Below, in pieces: positions 6,520-12,845 of a DNA stretch of 12,845 nt (positions are counted from its first letter, which is position 1; each line of letters opens with the position of its first letter). Origin of the DNA: Syntrophomonadaceae bacterium (GTDB lineage: Bacteria; Bacillota; Dethiobacteria; SKNC01). The stretch is taken from assembly GCA_003555415.1 (NCBI GenBank), contig PWHX01000154.1, forward strand, positions 1-12,845. The letters are read 5' to 3'. The position numbers were made by a program, and so were the translations under genes. The notes beneath the pieces were generated by a model. That model was not told the origin of the DNA. It did no database searches and saw nothing but the letters and a program-made list of their open reading frames with translations.

Positions 6520-8392
6520 CTGTGCTTATCTCCCCCTTCACCTCATTAATCTCCGGGTGTTCACAAACACCGCAACCTAAACAGCACTGGTCGCGACAAT
6601 CAGAAGTAGTTTTACCTTCCAGGGACAGCTTATACTGTTTGGCTAAAAACTTTTTGCTAACCCCTGTATTTATATGGTCCCAGGGAAGATTAGCCTCCAG
6701 ACTTACTTTCCTGTTAGCATAGCTTTCCGGTTCCAGGCCGACATTTTTGAAAGCCTCCTGCCACCTGTCAAATTTCAAATAATTATCCCAGCCATCAAAC
6801 CGGCAGCCCATCTCCCAGGCCTTGTAGATAACCTTGGAAATCCGACGATCTCCCCGGGATATAACAGCTTCCAGGAAACTGGCTTCCGGATTGTGCCAGT
6901 TGTAGATCAAGTTTCTTCCTCGTAACTTATCCCTAAGATATCTTTGCTTTCTCTTCATCTCTTCCAAAGATATTTGAGGTTCCCACTGAAATGGGGTATG
7001 GGGCTTGGGAACAAAGGTGGAAGTGCTTATAGTTATTTTTAGCCTTCCTTTACGTTCCTTTTCTACAACTGTATTTTTAAATTGTCCCACAATTTTTTTA
7101 ACTATATTTACAATACCCTCCAGGTCTTCATCCGTTTCGGTAGGTAGCCCTATCATAAAATAAAGTTTAATATGATTCCATCCTTCCCGAAAGGCTTCCC
7201 CGGCAGTAGACATTAAGTTTTCTTCACTTACATTTTTATTGATTACATCCCTTAACCTCTGAGTACCTGCTTCCGGAGCAAAAGTTAGACTACTTTTTTT
7301 TAGTTTTTGAATAACTTTGGCCAGCTGCACAGAAAAAGAATCTACCCTTAAAGAAGGTAAAGTTACCCTTACTCCTTTATCTTTTAATGCCGACTGCAAT
7401 TCCCGGATAAGAGGCTGAATATTTGAATAATCACTGCTGCTTAACGAGGTTAGTGAAATTTCTTCATACCCCGTTTCATCAATTATCTGGCAGGCTAGCT
7501 CTTTTAACTTTTCTGGAGATCGTTCCCTTACCGGCCGATAAAGTGTACCTGCCTGGCAAAACCTGCACCCCCGGGTGCATCCCCTGAATATTTCCAGCAT
7601 AACACGGTCATGAACAATATCCAAGTAGGGAACAATCCAGCTTTTAACAGGATAAAACACTTCATCAAGGCTAGGTACCATACGTTTTTGTGTTACCTGA
7701 GAAGTCCCCGCATCTAAAGGGGCTAATTTTTCAAAGTTTCCCCCGGTATCATAATAATCCTGGTAAAAAGACGGCACGTAAACTCCGGGAAGCTCTGCCA
7801 CCATCTTTAAAAAAGATTTGCGGCTTTTATCCTCCTGCCCTTTCCATTCCCTATATTTATCCATGATTTCTAATATTACTTCTTCACCATCACCCAGAAC
7901 ATAAAAATCTATAAATTCAGCCATAGGCTCAGGGTTAAAAGCAGAAGGTCCTCCCGCTATAACAAAAGGATCTTCCCTGTGGCGGTCTTCACTTTTCAGA
8001 GGAATGCCACCCAAATCCAGCATATTTAAGATGTTGGTATAAGTCAGTTCGTACTGCAAAGTAAAACCCAAGAAATCAAAGTCCTTAACCGATAGAAAAG
8101 ACTCCAGGGAAAATAAGGATATTCCTTGATCCCTCATTTTTGCTTCCATATCAAACCAGGGAGCATAAACTCTTTCTGCCGCTATGTCTTCCTGCTGATT
8201 TAACAAACCATAAAGTATCTTAAAGCCTAAGTGGGACATACCCAGGTCATAAACCTCAGGAAAAGCCAGGGCAACTTTAATGTCCACCCGGGCAAGGTCC
8301 TTTTTTACTGTATTCCACTCATTACCTATATACCTTGCCGGTTTCTCCACCTCAAGGAGTATATTCATTACTTTTTCTCTTATAGACTGCAT
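6503..8392 (-). CDS. Radical SAM protein, TIGR03960 family, B12-binding-like N terminus
   Basis: A 629-residue protein. The N-terminal third (VEKPARYIGNEWN near residue 15, ALAFPEVYDLGMSHLG near 41, FVIAGGPSAFNPEP near 143) resembles the B12-binding-like region of large radical SAM enzymes. The core carries the [4Fe-4S] motif CxxxCxxC at C272, C276 and C279 (GCTRGCRFCQAG) and the conserved PSLRVDSFS and LTFAPEAGTQRLRDVINKN segments. A C-terminal cysteine cluster (C599, C603, C604, C607, C610) could hold a further metal or iron-sulfur site. It should use S-adenosylmethionine to make a 5'-deoxyadenosyl radical, but the substrate is unknown. Constant linkage to DUF2344 and rng suggests an RNA- or ribosome-related target, which is inference. 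ATG 8392 has a weak GAGAG site upstream; the in-frame ATG at 8368 is an alternative. Confidence 0.93.
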   Translation of the reverse strand: MQSIREKVMNILLEVEKPARYIGNEWNTVKKDLARVDIKVALAFPEVYDLGMSHLGFKILYGLLNQQEDIAAERVYAPWFDMEAKMRDQGISLFSLESFLSVKDFDFLGFTLQYELTYTNILNMLDLGGIPLKSEDRHREDPFVIAGGPSAFNPEPMAEFIDFYVLGDGEEVILEIMDKYREWKGQEDKSRKSFLKMVAELPGVYVPSFYQDYYDTGGNFEKLAPLDAGTSQVTQKRMVPSLDEVFYPVKSWIVPYLDIVHDRVMLEIFRGCTRGCRFCQAGTLYRPVRERSPEKLKELACQIIDETGYEEISLTSLSSSDYSNIQPLIRELQSALKDKGVRVTLPSLRVDSFSVQLAKVIQKLKKSSLTFAPEAGTQRLRDVINKNVSEENLMSTAGEAFREGWNHIKLYFMIGLPTETDEDLEGIVNIVKKIVGQFKNTVVEKERKGRLKITISTSTFVPKPHTPFQWEPQISLEEMKRKQRYLRDKLRGRNLIYNWHNPEASFLEAVISRGDRRISKVIYKAWEMGCRFDGWDNYLKFDRWQEAFKNVGLEPESYANRKVSLEANLPWDHINTGVSKKFLAKQYKLSLEGKTTSDCRDQCCLGCGVCEHPEINEVKGEISTDEIKA

Positions 8393-8414
8393 AAAACCAT
8401 CTCTCTTTTAGATT

Positions 8415-8420
8415 ATTATA
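8415..8420 (-). promoter_or_regulatory. Putative promoter of the radical SAM-DUF2344-rng group
   Basis: A perfect TATAAT preceded by TGG (extended -10) lies in the 82-base gap between spoIVFB and the radical SAM gene. No good -35 box is seen 16-18 bases upstream, but extended -10 promoters can work without one. Transcription would start near 8408, about 15 bases before the ATG. If real, it separates these three housekeeping-like genes from the sporulation genes upstream. Confidence 0.4.
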
Positions 8421-8474
8421 CCAAAAGTTGCTATTTAAAATTCTTAATCTGTTATAATCCAGAATTTATTGCCA

Positions 8475-9347
8475 TTATTTTAAGAGATTTCTAACCGGCA
8501 GGTGAACACTACGGTTCAAAACAGCATCAATGATTTGTCCTTCCGTAACGGTTCCCTTTATCCGATAACCGGAAGAAATAACCAGTATAAGGTGATAATT
8601 TTTAGGAGTAAACTTTTTTACAATTTCTTTTAAAGGAGTATCCTCAGCAGCTACCAGATAACCTGCATTTAAAATTTTTTCCCGATCAAGCTCCTTGTGT
8701 TTACGGGCAAGATAACGTACAAAAACGTATGCTGCCTGGGATTGTTCTTTTTGAGCTGCAAAAAATAGAAAAAGAGCTACCAGCACTAAGCTAAGATTAA
8801 AAGCACTGTAATATAAGGTAACCAGTGAAATTATAAATAATATAAAAGCGAGGATTTTCCCCGATAAGGCAGCCTGGTAAGTAGCTTTGCGGTATCCAAA
8901 GCGCTTACTGAGGCTTGCCCTTAGAATACGCCCCCCGTCCAGGGGCAAAGACGGTAACAGATTAAAAAAGGCTATGAGTAAATTACTCCTGATAAAAAAC
9001 AGTAACGAATCTTCCGGCAAGTTAAAGTTTGTATATAAAACTATAGACACACCTACCAGGAACAAGTTGAATAAGGGGCCAGCCAATGCTACCCTGCTTT
9101 CAACAGAAGGATCGTATTCCAAAAGATCATCAATCTTTGCCATCCCGCCAAAAGGATAAAGTTCAACTTCCCTGACTGTTAAACCGTAACCCCTGGCAAC
9201 TATAGTATGAGAAAATTCATGTAATAATACTATAAAAAACAAAATTATTGTTTCCATAAGGCGACCCAGGAGAGCATAGAAAAACAACAAGAAGAAGAAA
9301 AGCCAGTTAAAAGTTATTTTTACCCCTAAAACCCTGCCTAAGTGCAT
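8475..9347 (-). CDS. spoIVFB: SpoIVFB-like site-2 intramembrane metalloprotease (M50)
   Basis: A 290-residue polytopic membrane zinc protease with a C-terminal CBS-like domain (about 226-290). The zinc-binding HExxH is HEFSH at residues 43-47, and the third ligand is D137 in FNLLPSLPLDGGR. These residues (H43, E44, H47, D137) have the same numbers as in Bacillus subtilis SpoIVFB (288 residues), which cleaves pro-sigma-K in the outer forespore membrane late in sporulation. Hydrophobic segments lie near 11-28, 33-50, 89-106, 115-134 and 163-198. It follows the SpoIVFA-like gene by 19 bases, the arrangement of the Bacillus spoIVF operon, with GGGGAAGG before the start. A housekeeping M50 role is the alternative, but context and residue match favour SpoIVFB. 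The sigma-K gene is not in the window. Confidence 0.88.
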   Translation of the reverse strand: MHLGRVLGVKITFNWLFFFLLFFYALLGRLMETIILFFIVLLHEFSHTIVARGYGLTVREVELYPFGGMAKIDDLLEYDPSVESRVALAGPLFNLFLVGVSIVLYTNFNLPEDSLLFFIRSNLLIAFFNLLPSLPLDGGRILRASLSKRFGYRKATYQAALSGKILAFILFIISLVTLYYSAFNLSLVLVALFLFFAAQKEQSQAAYVFVRYLARKHKELDREKILNAGYLVAAEDTPLKEIVKKFTPKNYHLILVISSGYRIKGTVTEGQIIDAVLNRSVHLPVRNLLK

Positions 9348-9366
9348 GGTTTACCTTCCCCTGATA

Positions 9367-10188
9367 TCAATCAATTTCAGAAAAAAAATTCAAAGGGTCT
9401 ACCGGGCGCCCCTCTTTTCTTAGCTGAAAATGAAGTAATGGGTTTTCTTCTCCCAACATAAAACCTATCATGTCTCCTGGCTCTACACTGTCATTTTCCT
9501 CAACCATAACCTCTCCCAGGTTACCATACACACAGGAAATACCGCTCTCATGCTCTATTTTAACCATCCGGTTGTATATAGAGTGTTCACCTACCTCTTT
9601 TACAACTCCTGGAGCTGCTGCAGCTACTTGCGCTTCCGGAGAAGTTATAATATCAATACCGTAGCACATTCTGCTAACTCCACTAAATGGATCTTCCCTC
9701 AACCCGTACTTTCCCGCAACTGAACCCTCTACCGGTAAAATAAATTGAAAATCCAGAATACCTGTCTTTTCTATATCGTCACTTTCGTCAGATTCTTTTA
9801 CAGACACGTCGGAATCAAAAGGAGTTAAGTGGGGAAGTCCCTGAAAAACTGAAGCTATCCTCTCTGAATAATCTGTAATCTCAATATGCTGTATAGTTGC
9901 CTGGTATAGCTTTCCCTTGATACCTTGAGCTAAAGGTAAGTTGAAAAAGTTAAACAGGTATAATACAATAAGAAAAATTATAATTCCCAGGGTTTTTTCC
10001 CAAAAGTATTTGTGCATGGATATTAAATTATTTAGAGGGAAGCTATCCCATATATCTGTTTCCCATTCATCCTCTTCTTCCTCATCATAGTCCCAAAAAA
10101 AATTTTCTTCATCATCAGACTTTCTCTTGTTTAGTTTCTCCCTTAAGCTAAAACGAGGAGTTTCACCTCTTTTTCTTTTTTTGGCCAT
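9367..10188 (-). CDS. spoIVFA: SpoIVFA-like membrane protein with degenerate LytM/M23 domain
   Basis: A 273-residue protein, counted from MAKKRKRGETPRFS. A basic N terminus and an acidic stretch (about 25-47, DYDEEEEDEWE) precede one membrane segment (about 66-88), a linker, and a C-terminal LytM/M23 fold (about 150-270, LPVEGSVAGKYGLREDPFSG). In the first zinc motif, HxxxD, the His is replaced by Cys (C175 in CYGIDI) while D179 is kept. In the second, HxH, the first His is Leu (L251, H253). It is therefore probably not an active peptidase. This fits SpoIVFA, which scaffolds and inhibits SpoIVFB, the next gene. Sequence similarity alone would also allow a generic M23-like or SpoIIQ-like label; adjacency decides. 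An in-frame ATG at 10242 is possible but has no good ribosome binding site. Confidence 0.8.
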   Translation of the reverse strand: MAKKRKRGETPRFSLREKLNKRKSDDEENFFWDYDEEEEDEWETDIWDSFPLNNLISMHKYFWEKTLGIIIFLIVLYLFNFFNLPLAQGIKGKLYQATIQHIEITDYSERIASVFQGLPHLTPFDSDVSVKESDESDDIEKTGILDFQFILPVEGSVAGKYGLREDPFSGVSRMCYGIDIITSPEAQVAAAAPGVVKEVGEHSIYNRMVKIEHESGISCVYGNLGEVMVEENDSVEPGDMIGFMLGEENPLLHFQLRKEGRPVDPLNFFSEID

Positions 10189-10196
10189 ATTTCTGT

Positions 10197-10204
10197 CCCC
10201 CTTT
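10197..10204 (-). promoter_or_regulatory. Ribosome binding site choosing the spoIVFA start
   Basis: AAAGGGGG ends 8 bases before the ATG at 10188. It supports MAKKRKRGE as the N terminus rather than the in-frame ATG at 10242, whose extra 18 residues look like translated leader sequence and would overlap the candidate sigma-E promoter. Confidence 0.65.
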
Positions 10205-10224
10205 GCATATAGTTTGTCCTTATA

Positions 10225-10253
10225 TATATATTGCCTGTACAAACTAAATATGC
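10225..10253 (-). promoter_or_regulatory. Candidate sigma-E promoter before spoIVFA
   Basis: On the minus strand GCATATT (10253-10247) fully matches the Bacillus sigma-E -35 consensus KMATATT. After 14 bases, AATATATA (10232-10225) matches the -10 consensus CATACAHT at 5 of 8 positions. The Bacillus spoIVF operon is transcribed by sigma-E in the mother cell, so the placement fits. The region includes a TA dinucleotide run, so a chance match is possible. Confidence 0.35.
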
Positions 10254-10280
10254 ATAAAGGGTTAAACCAGGCCCAAAAAA

Positions 10281-11381
10281 TTAAAACATGATTTTATGTC
10301 TTCTTAAACCCACATTAAGGACAAGTCCTATAGCTAACATATTAGCCATTAATGAACTACCCCCATAACTCAAAAAGGGTAAAGGTAGACCGGTAACAGG
10401 CATTATACTTATAGTCATGCCTATATTGACCAATACCTGAAAAATGAACATGGAAGCAACTCCTGCACAAATCAGAAAGCCAAAAGTATCTTTAGCAGAC
10501 ATAGATATCTTTAGTATGCGGTAAATTAATAAGAAATATAAAACTAAAAGAACTGCTGCACCTATAAATCCAAATTCTTCCCCCAGGACAGAAAAAATAA
10601 AGTCTGTGTGCTGTGCCGGCAAAAAATCGTGCATATTTTGGCTTCCCTGGTAAAGCCCCTTACCAAATGTCCCCCCTGAACCTATCGCAATAACGGACTG
10701 AATAAGCTGGTATCCGTGGTTAAGGGGGTCTATCTCCGGATCAGTAAAAATAATAAGCCGCATTTTTTGATATTCTTCCAGGTTCATCCACAGCAAGGGA
10801 AAAGCTGCTACACCTGAAAAAATTGTAAATAACAAGTGCTTTATCTTAGCCCCCCCTAAAAACAACATACCAAACAAAATGGCCAAAAAAACCAGAGATG
10901 TACCCAGGTCAGGTTGCTTAAAAATTATAAAAACAGGAATAGCAACATGAATAAAAGCCAGTATTAAATTCTTAAAATCGTCCAGTTCACCTTCTTTAGT
11001 TTCTAAAAACCGGGCTAAAGTAATTATAATTATTAACTTGGCAAATTCAGAAGGCTGCAGCAACATAAAATTCAGGTCAATCCATCTTTGAGAACCATAT
11101 ACCTCAGTCCCTACAAATAGTACCGATATAAGCAGTATTAAATTCGCAACATAAAAGTGCTTGTGAAGACGGGAAAAGTTACTATAATCAATACTTATTA
11201 TTATAAACATGACAAATAAACCTGCTAAAACCCATATAAACTGTCTGTGGACATAAAGTAAGGGGTCAGCACTGTAATTACGGGTAGCACTGCTTAATAC
11301 AACCAGGCCGTAAGCAGATATTAGTAAAACTATAAATAAAAGTGGATAATCGAAGTTTCGCCACAGTTTCCTATCAAACAC
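10281..11381 (-). CDS. rodA: Rod shape-determining peptidoglycan polymerase RodA (SEDS family)
   Basis: A 366-residue membrane glycosyltransferase that polymerises lipid II into glycan strands for side-wall elongation, working with a class B penicillin-binding protein. It is hydrophobic almost throughout, consistent with about ten membrane helices. SEDS signatures are GSQRWIDL (96-103), LQPSEFAKL (108-116), KQPDLGTSLV (155-164, with D158), QHTDFIFSVLGEE (257-269, with D260) and the C-terminal PVTGLPLPFLSYGGSSL. D158 and D260 match the positions of the functionally essential E. coli RodA D159 and D262. The start is GTG with AGGAAGG about 9 bases upstream. FtsW and SpoVE are close relatives, but position after minCDE favours RodA. 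The gap to minE is 39 bases. Confidence 0.93.
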   Translation of the reverse strand: MFDRKLWRNFDYPLLFIVLLISAYGLVVLSSATRNYSADPLLYVHRQFIWVLAGLFVMFIIISIDYSNFSRLHKHFYVANLILLISVLFVGTEVYGSQRWIDLNFMLLQPSEFAKLIIIITLARFLETKEGELDDFKNLILAFIHVAIPVFIIFKQPDLGTSLVFLAILFGMLFLGGAKIKHLLFTIFSGVAAFPLLWMNLEEYQKMRLIIFTDPEIDPLNHGYQLIQSVIAIGSGGTFGKGLYQGSQNMHDFLPAQHTDFIFSVLGEEFGFIGAAVLLVLYFLLIYRILKISMSAKDTFGFLICAGVASMFIFQVLVNIGMTISIMPVTGLPLPFLSYGGSSLMANMLAIGLVLNVGLRRHKIMF

Positions 11382-11420
11382 AGAAAATTTCCTTCCTATA
11401 AAGAACTTTCAATTATTATA

Positions 11421-11696
11421 TTAGCTCTTTACCTCTCTTTTAATTTCTTTAACTGCTAGATTTGCTTCTAACATTGCCGTTTTTTCCCCTTTATGAAAAT
11501 TTACCTCGGTTGCCTCTTTGTCAATTTCCATGTACCTTGAAATTACCTCAATTATTTCTTCTTTAACCTTATCTAAAAATTCCGGGGAAATACTGGTACG
11601 GTCATGGACCAGAACGAAGCGAAGTCTTTCTTTGGCTACCTCTTTACTATCAGGATTCTTGTTTAACAAAGCCTTTACCAGATCCATAAAACTCAC
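11421..11696 (-). CDS. minE: Cell division topological specificity factor MinE
   Basis: A 91-residue protein. MinE binds membrane-bound MinD, stimulates its ATPase, and drives the oscillation that keeps the MinC inhibitor away from mid-cell. The MinD-contact segment is visible as AKERLRFVLVHDR (about 21-33), followed by the beta/alpha topological-specificity domain (LDKVKEEIIEVISRYMEID). The N terminus (MDLVKALLNK) is a plausible amphipathic membrane-targeting helix. The best start is GTG at 11696, with AAGGAG about 10 bases upstream; an in-frame ATG three codons later (11687) is too far from that site but matches the usual N terminus. It follows minD by 39 bases. Confidence 0.92.
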   Translation of the reverse strand: MSFMDLVKALLNKNPDSKEVAKERLRFVLVHDRTSISPEFLDKVKEEIIEVISRYMEIDKEATEVNFHKGEKTAMLEANLAVKEIKREVKS

Positions 11697-11735
11697 CGGG
11701 ACATCTCTCCTTTACATTAATAACCTTACCAGTAA

Positions 11736-12527
11736 CTAGCCTGATCGTATAAACTTTCTTAGTTTGGCAAAGATATTGTCTTTTTCATGCAGGTCAAGCA
11801 AGGGCACTTCTTCACCTGATATCCTCCTGCAAATATTCTTAAACGCTCTTCCTGATATTGTATCGTTTGCTATGATGGGTTCACCTCGGTTAGTAGAAAC
11901 AATAATTTTTTCATCGTCAGGGATGATGCCTAGAAGTTTAACTGCAAGTATCTCAATTATATCCTCTACATCCATCATATCTCCTTTTTTTACCATATCC
12001 GCCCTTATACGATTAATGATCAGCCTGTGGTTAGATAAACCAGACGCTTCCAGGATTCCTATAACTCTATCTGCATCTCTCACTGCGGATACTTCAGGAG
12101 TAGTAACTACTATACCGCAATCAGCACCGGCAACGGCATTTTTAAAACCCTGCTCTATTCCTGCGGGACAATCTATTATAATATAATCAAAGTCTTTTTT
12201 TAACTCTGAGCATAGTTCTTTCATCTGATCCTGGTCCACAGCAGCCTTATCTCTGGTTTGAGCAGCCGGCAGTAAAAAAAGATTTTCATTACGCTTATCC
12301 TTTATTAGTGCCTGTTGCAACCTGCAGCCTTTCTCTACTACATTTACTAAATCATAAACTATCCTGTTTTCCAGCCCCATTACTACATCTAAATTTCTTA
12401 GGCCTATATCAGCATCTATTAGTATAACTTTATTACCAGCCATGGAAAGGCCTGTACCTATATTAGCCGCAGTAGTTGTCTTGCCTACTCCGCCTTTCCC
12501 CGAGGTTATGACAATAACTTCCCCCAT
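11736..12527 (-). CDS. minD: Septum site-determining ATPase MinD
   Basis: A 263-residue ParA/MinD-family ATPase that binds the membrane as an ATP dimer and recruits MinC and MinE. The deviant Walker A motif is GKGGVGKTT, with signature K11 and P-loop K16. The switch region is LIDADIGLRNLD (D38, D40) and Walker B is YIIIDCPAG. The C-terminal NIFAKLRKFIRSG (about 251-263) is the typical amphipathic membrane-targeting sequence. The ATG at 12527 has GGGAGGA about 6 bases upstream. It sits between minC (29 bases upstream) and minE, so it is MinD rather than another ParA-like protein. Confidence 0.97.
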   Translation of the reverse strand: MGEVIVITSGKGGVGKTTTAANIGTGLSMAGNKVILIDADIGLRNLDVVMGLENRIVYDLVNVVEKGCRLQQALIKDKRNENLFLLPAAQTRDKAAVDQDQMKELCSELKKDFDYIIIDCPAGIEQGFKNAVAGADCGIVVTTPEVSAVRDADRVIGILEASGLSNHRLIINRIRADMVKKGDMMDVEDIIEILAVKLLGIIPDDEKIIVSTNRGEPIIANDTISGRAFKNICRRISGEEVPLLDLHEKDNIFAKLRKFIRSG

Positions 12528-12556
12528 ATTATTTCCTCCCTGCAGTTATCATTTAT

Positions 12557-12845
12557 TTATTCCTTCTTTTTAATTAATGGATTGATAAATATCCTTTCGT
12601 CATTAATAAAAGCAAATTCAGGCACATCGGGAACTGACATTTCTTCATCGGGGGAGCGGCAAATTACATCGGCAATCCTCAACTGAGTAGGAAGAAGCTT
12701 TAAAGCCGTTATAGAAGCGTTCTTATCTCCGGCAATTCCAGCGTGAACCACTCCCCTGATGGTTCCCATAACTATAATATCACCCCCGGCCACTACCTCT
12801 GCCCCTGGATTTATATCTCCTAAAATAACAATATGTCCGTTAAAC
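12557..12845 (-). CDS. minC: Septum site-determining protein MinC, C-terminal part (5' end outside the window)
   Basis: The window holds the last 95 codons, reading from its right edge with FNGHIVILGDINPGAEVVAG to the stop at 12557. This is the MinC C-terminal beta-helix domain, which dimerises and binds MinD. The pieces VILGDINPGAEV, GGDIIVMGTIRGVVHAG and LPTQLRIADVICRSPDE are typical. The N-terminal FtsZ-inhibiting domain lies beyond the window, so the start cannot be given. A GTG at 12793 is internal to the conserved domain and is not the start. Confidence 0.95.
   Translation of the reverse strand, partial: FNGHIVILGDINPGAEVVAGGDIIVMGTIRGVVHAGIAGDKNASITALKLLPTQLRIADVICRSPDEEMSVPDVPEFAFINDERIFINPLIKKKE

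Noticed and set aside
10189..10242. Longer spoIVFA start adding 18 residues
   Set aside because: The extra stretch lacks a good ribosome binding site, whereas AAAGGGGG stands 8 bases before the ATG at 10188.
11764..12186. A 140-residue plus-strand open frame
   Set aside because: It lies wholly opposite minD, is Ser/Ile/Pro-rich as expected of an antisense shadow, and has no family signature.

Overview
All ten genes in this window lie on the minus strand, so transcription runs from high to low coordinates. They look like the chromosome of an AT-rich, rod-shaped, endospore-forming member of the Clostridia. The evidence is a MinCDE division-site set that includes MinE, a SpoIVFA/SpoIVFB-like sporulation protease pair, an RNase E/G, and a beta subunit of RNA polymerase with Bacillus/Clostridium-type sequence. 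No genus can be named from the sequence alone. I see no mobile element, CRISPR array, tRNA or rRNA.

Right part (12845 to about 9350): the 3' end of minC, then minD, minE, rodA, spoIVFA and spoIVFB. Spacing between genes is mostly 20 to 40 bases, with one 92-base gap before spoIVFA. This is the familiar Firmicute cell-shape/division cluster. MinCDE places the septum, RodA polymerises peptidoglycan for elongation, and SpoIVFA/SpoIVFB control activation of a mother-cell sigma factor during sporulation. A sigma-E-like promoter candidate lies in the gap before spoIVFA.

Middle part (8400 to 4121): a radical SAM protein with an N-terminal B12-binding-like region and a C-terminal cysteine cluster, its usual small partner protein (DUF2344), and ribonuclease G. 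The first two genes overlap by 17 bases. An extended -10 promoter (TGGTATAAT) just before the radical SAM gene may give these three genes their own transcription. The role of the radical SAM/DUF2344 pair is not known to me, and it is the best candidate here for an undescribed function.

Left part (4120 to 1): a 222-base gap with two good promoter candidates and overlapping inverted repeats, then rpoB. In the usual Clostridia order rng is followed by rplU-rpmA, and rpoB follows rplL; here rpoB directly follows rng. The rpoB reading frame is open for 1299 codons and has not stopped at the window edge. After the conserved core ends near residue 1137 it continues through a very acidic tail of about 145 residues, then a basic patch. 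No larger new system is evident. The unusual points are the rng-rpoB junction, the long RpoB tail, and the degenerate LytM domain of SpoIVFA.
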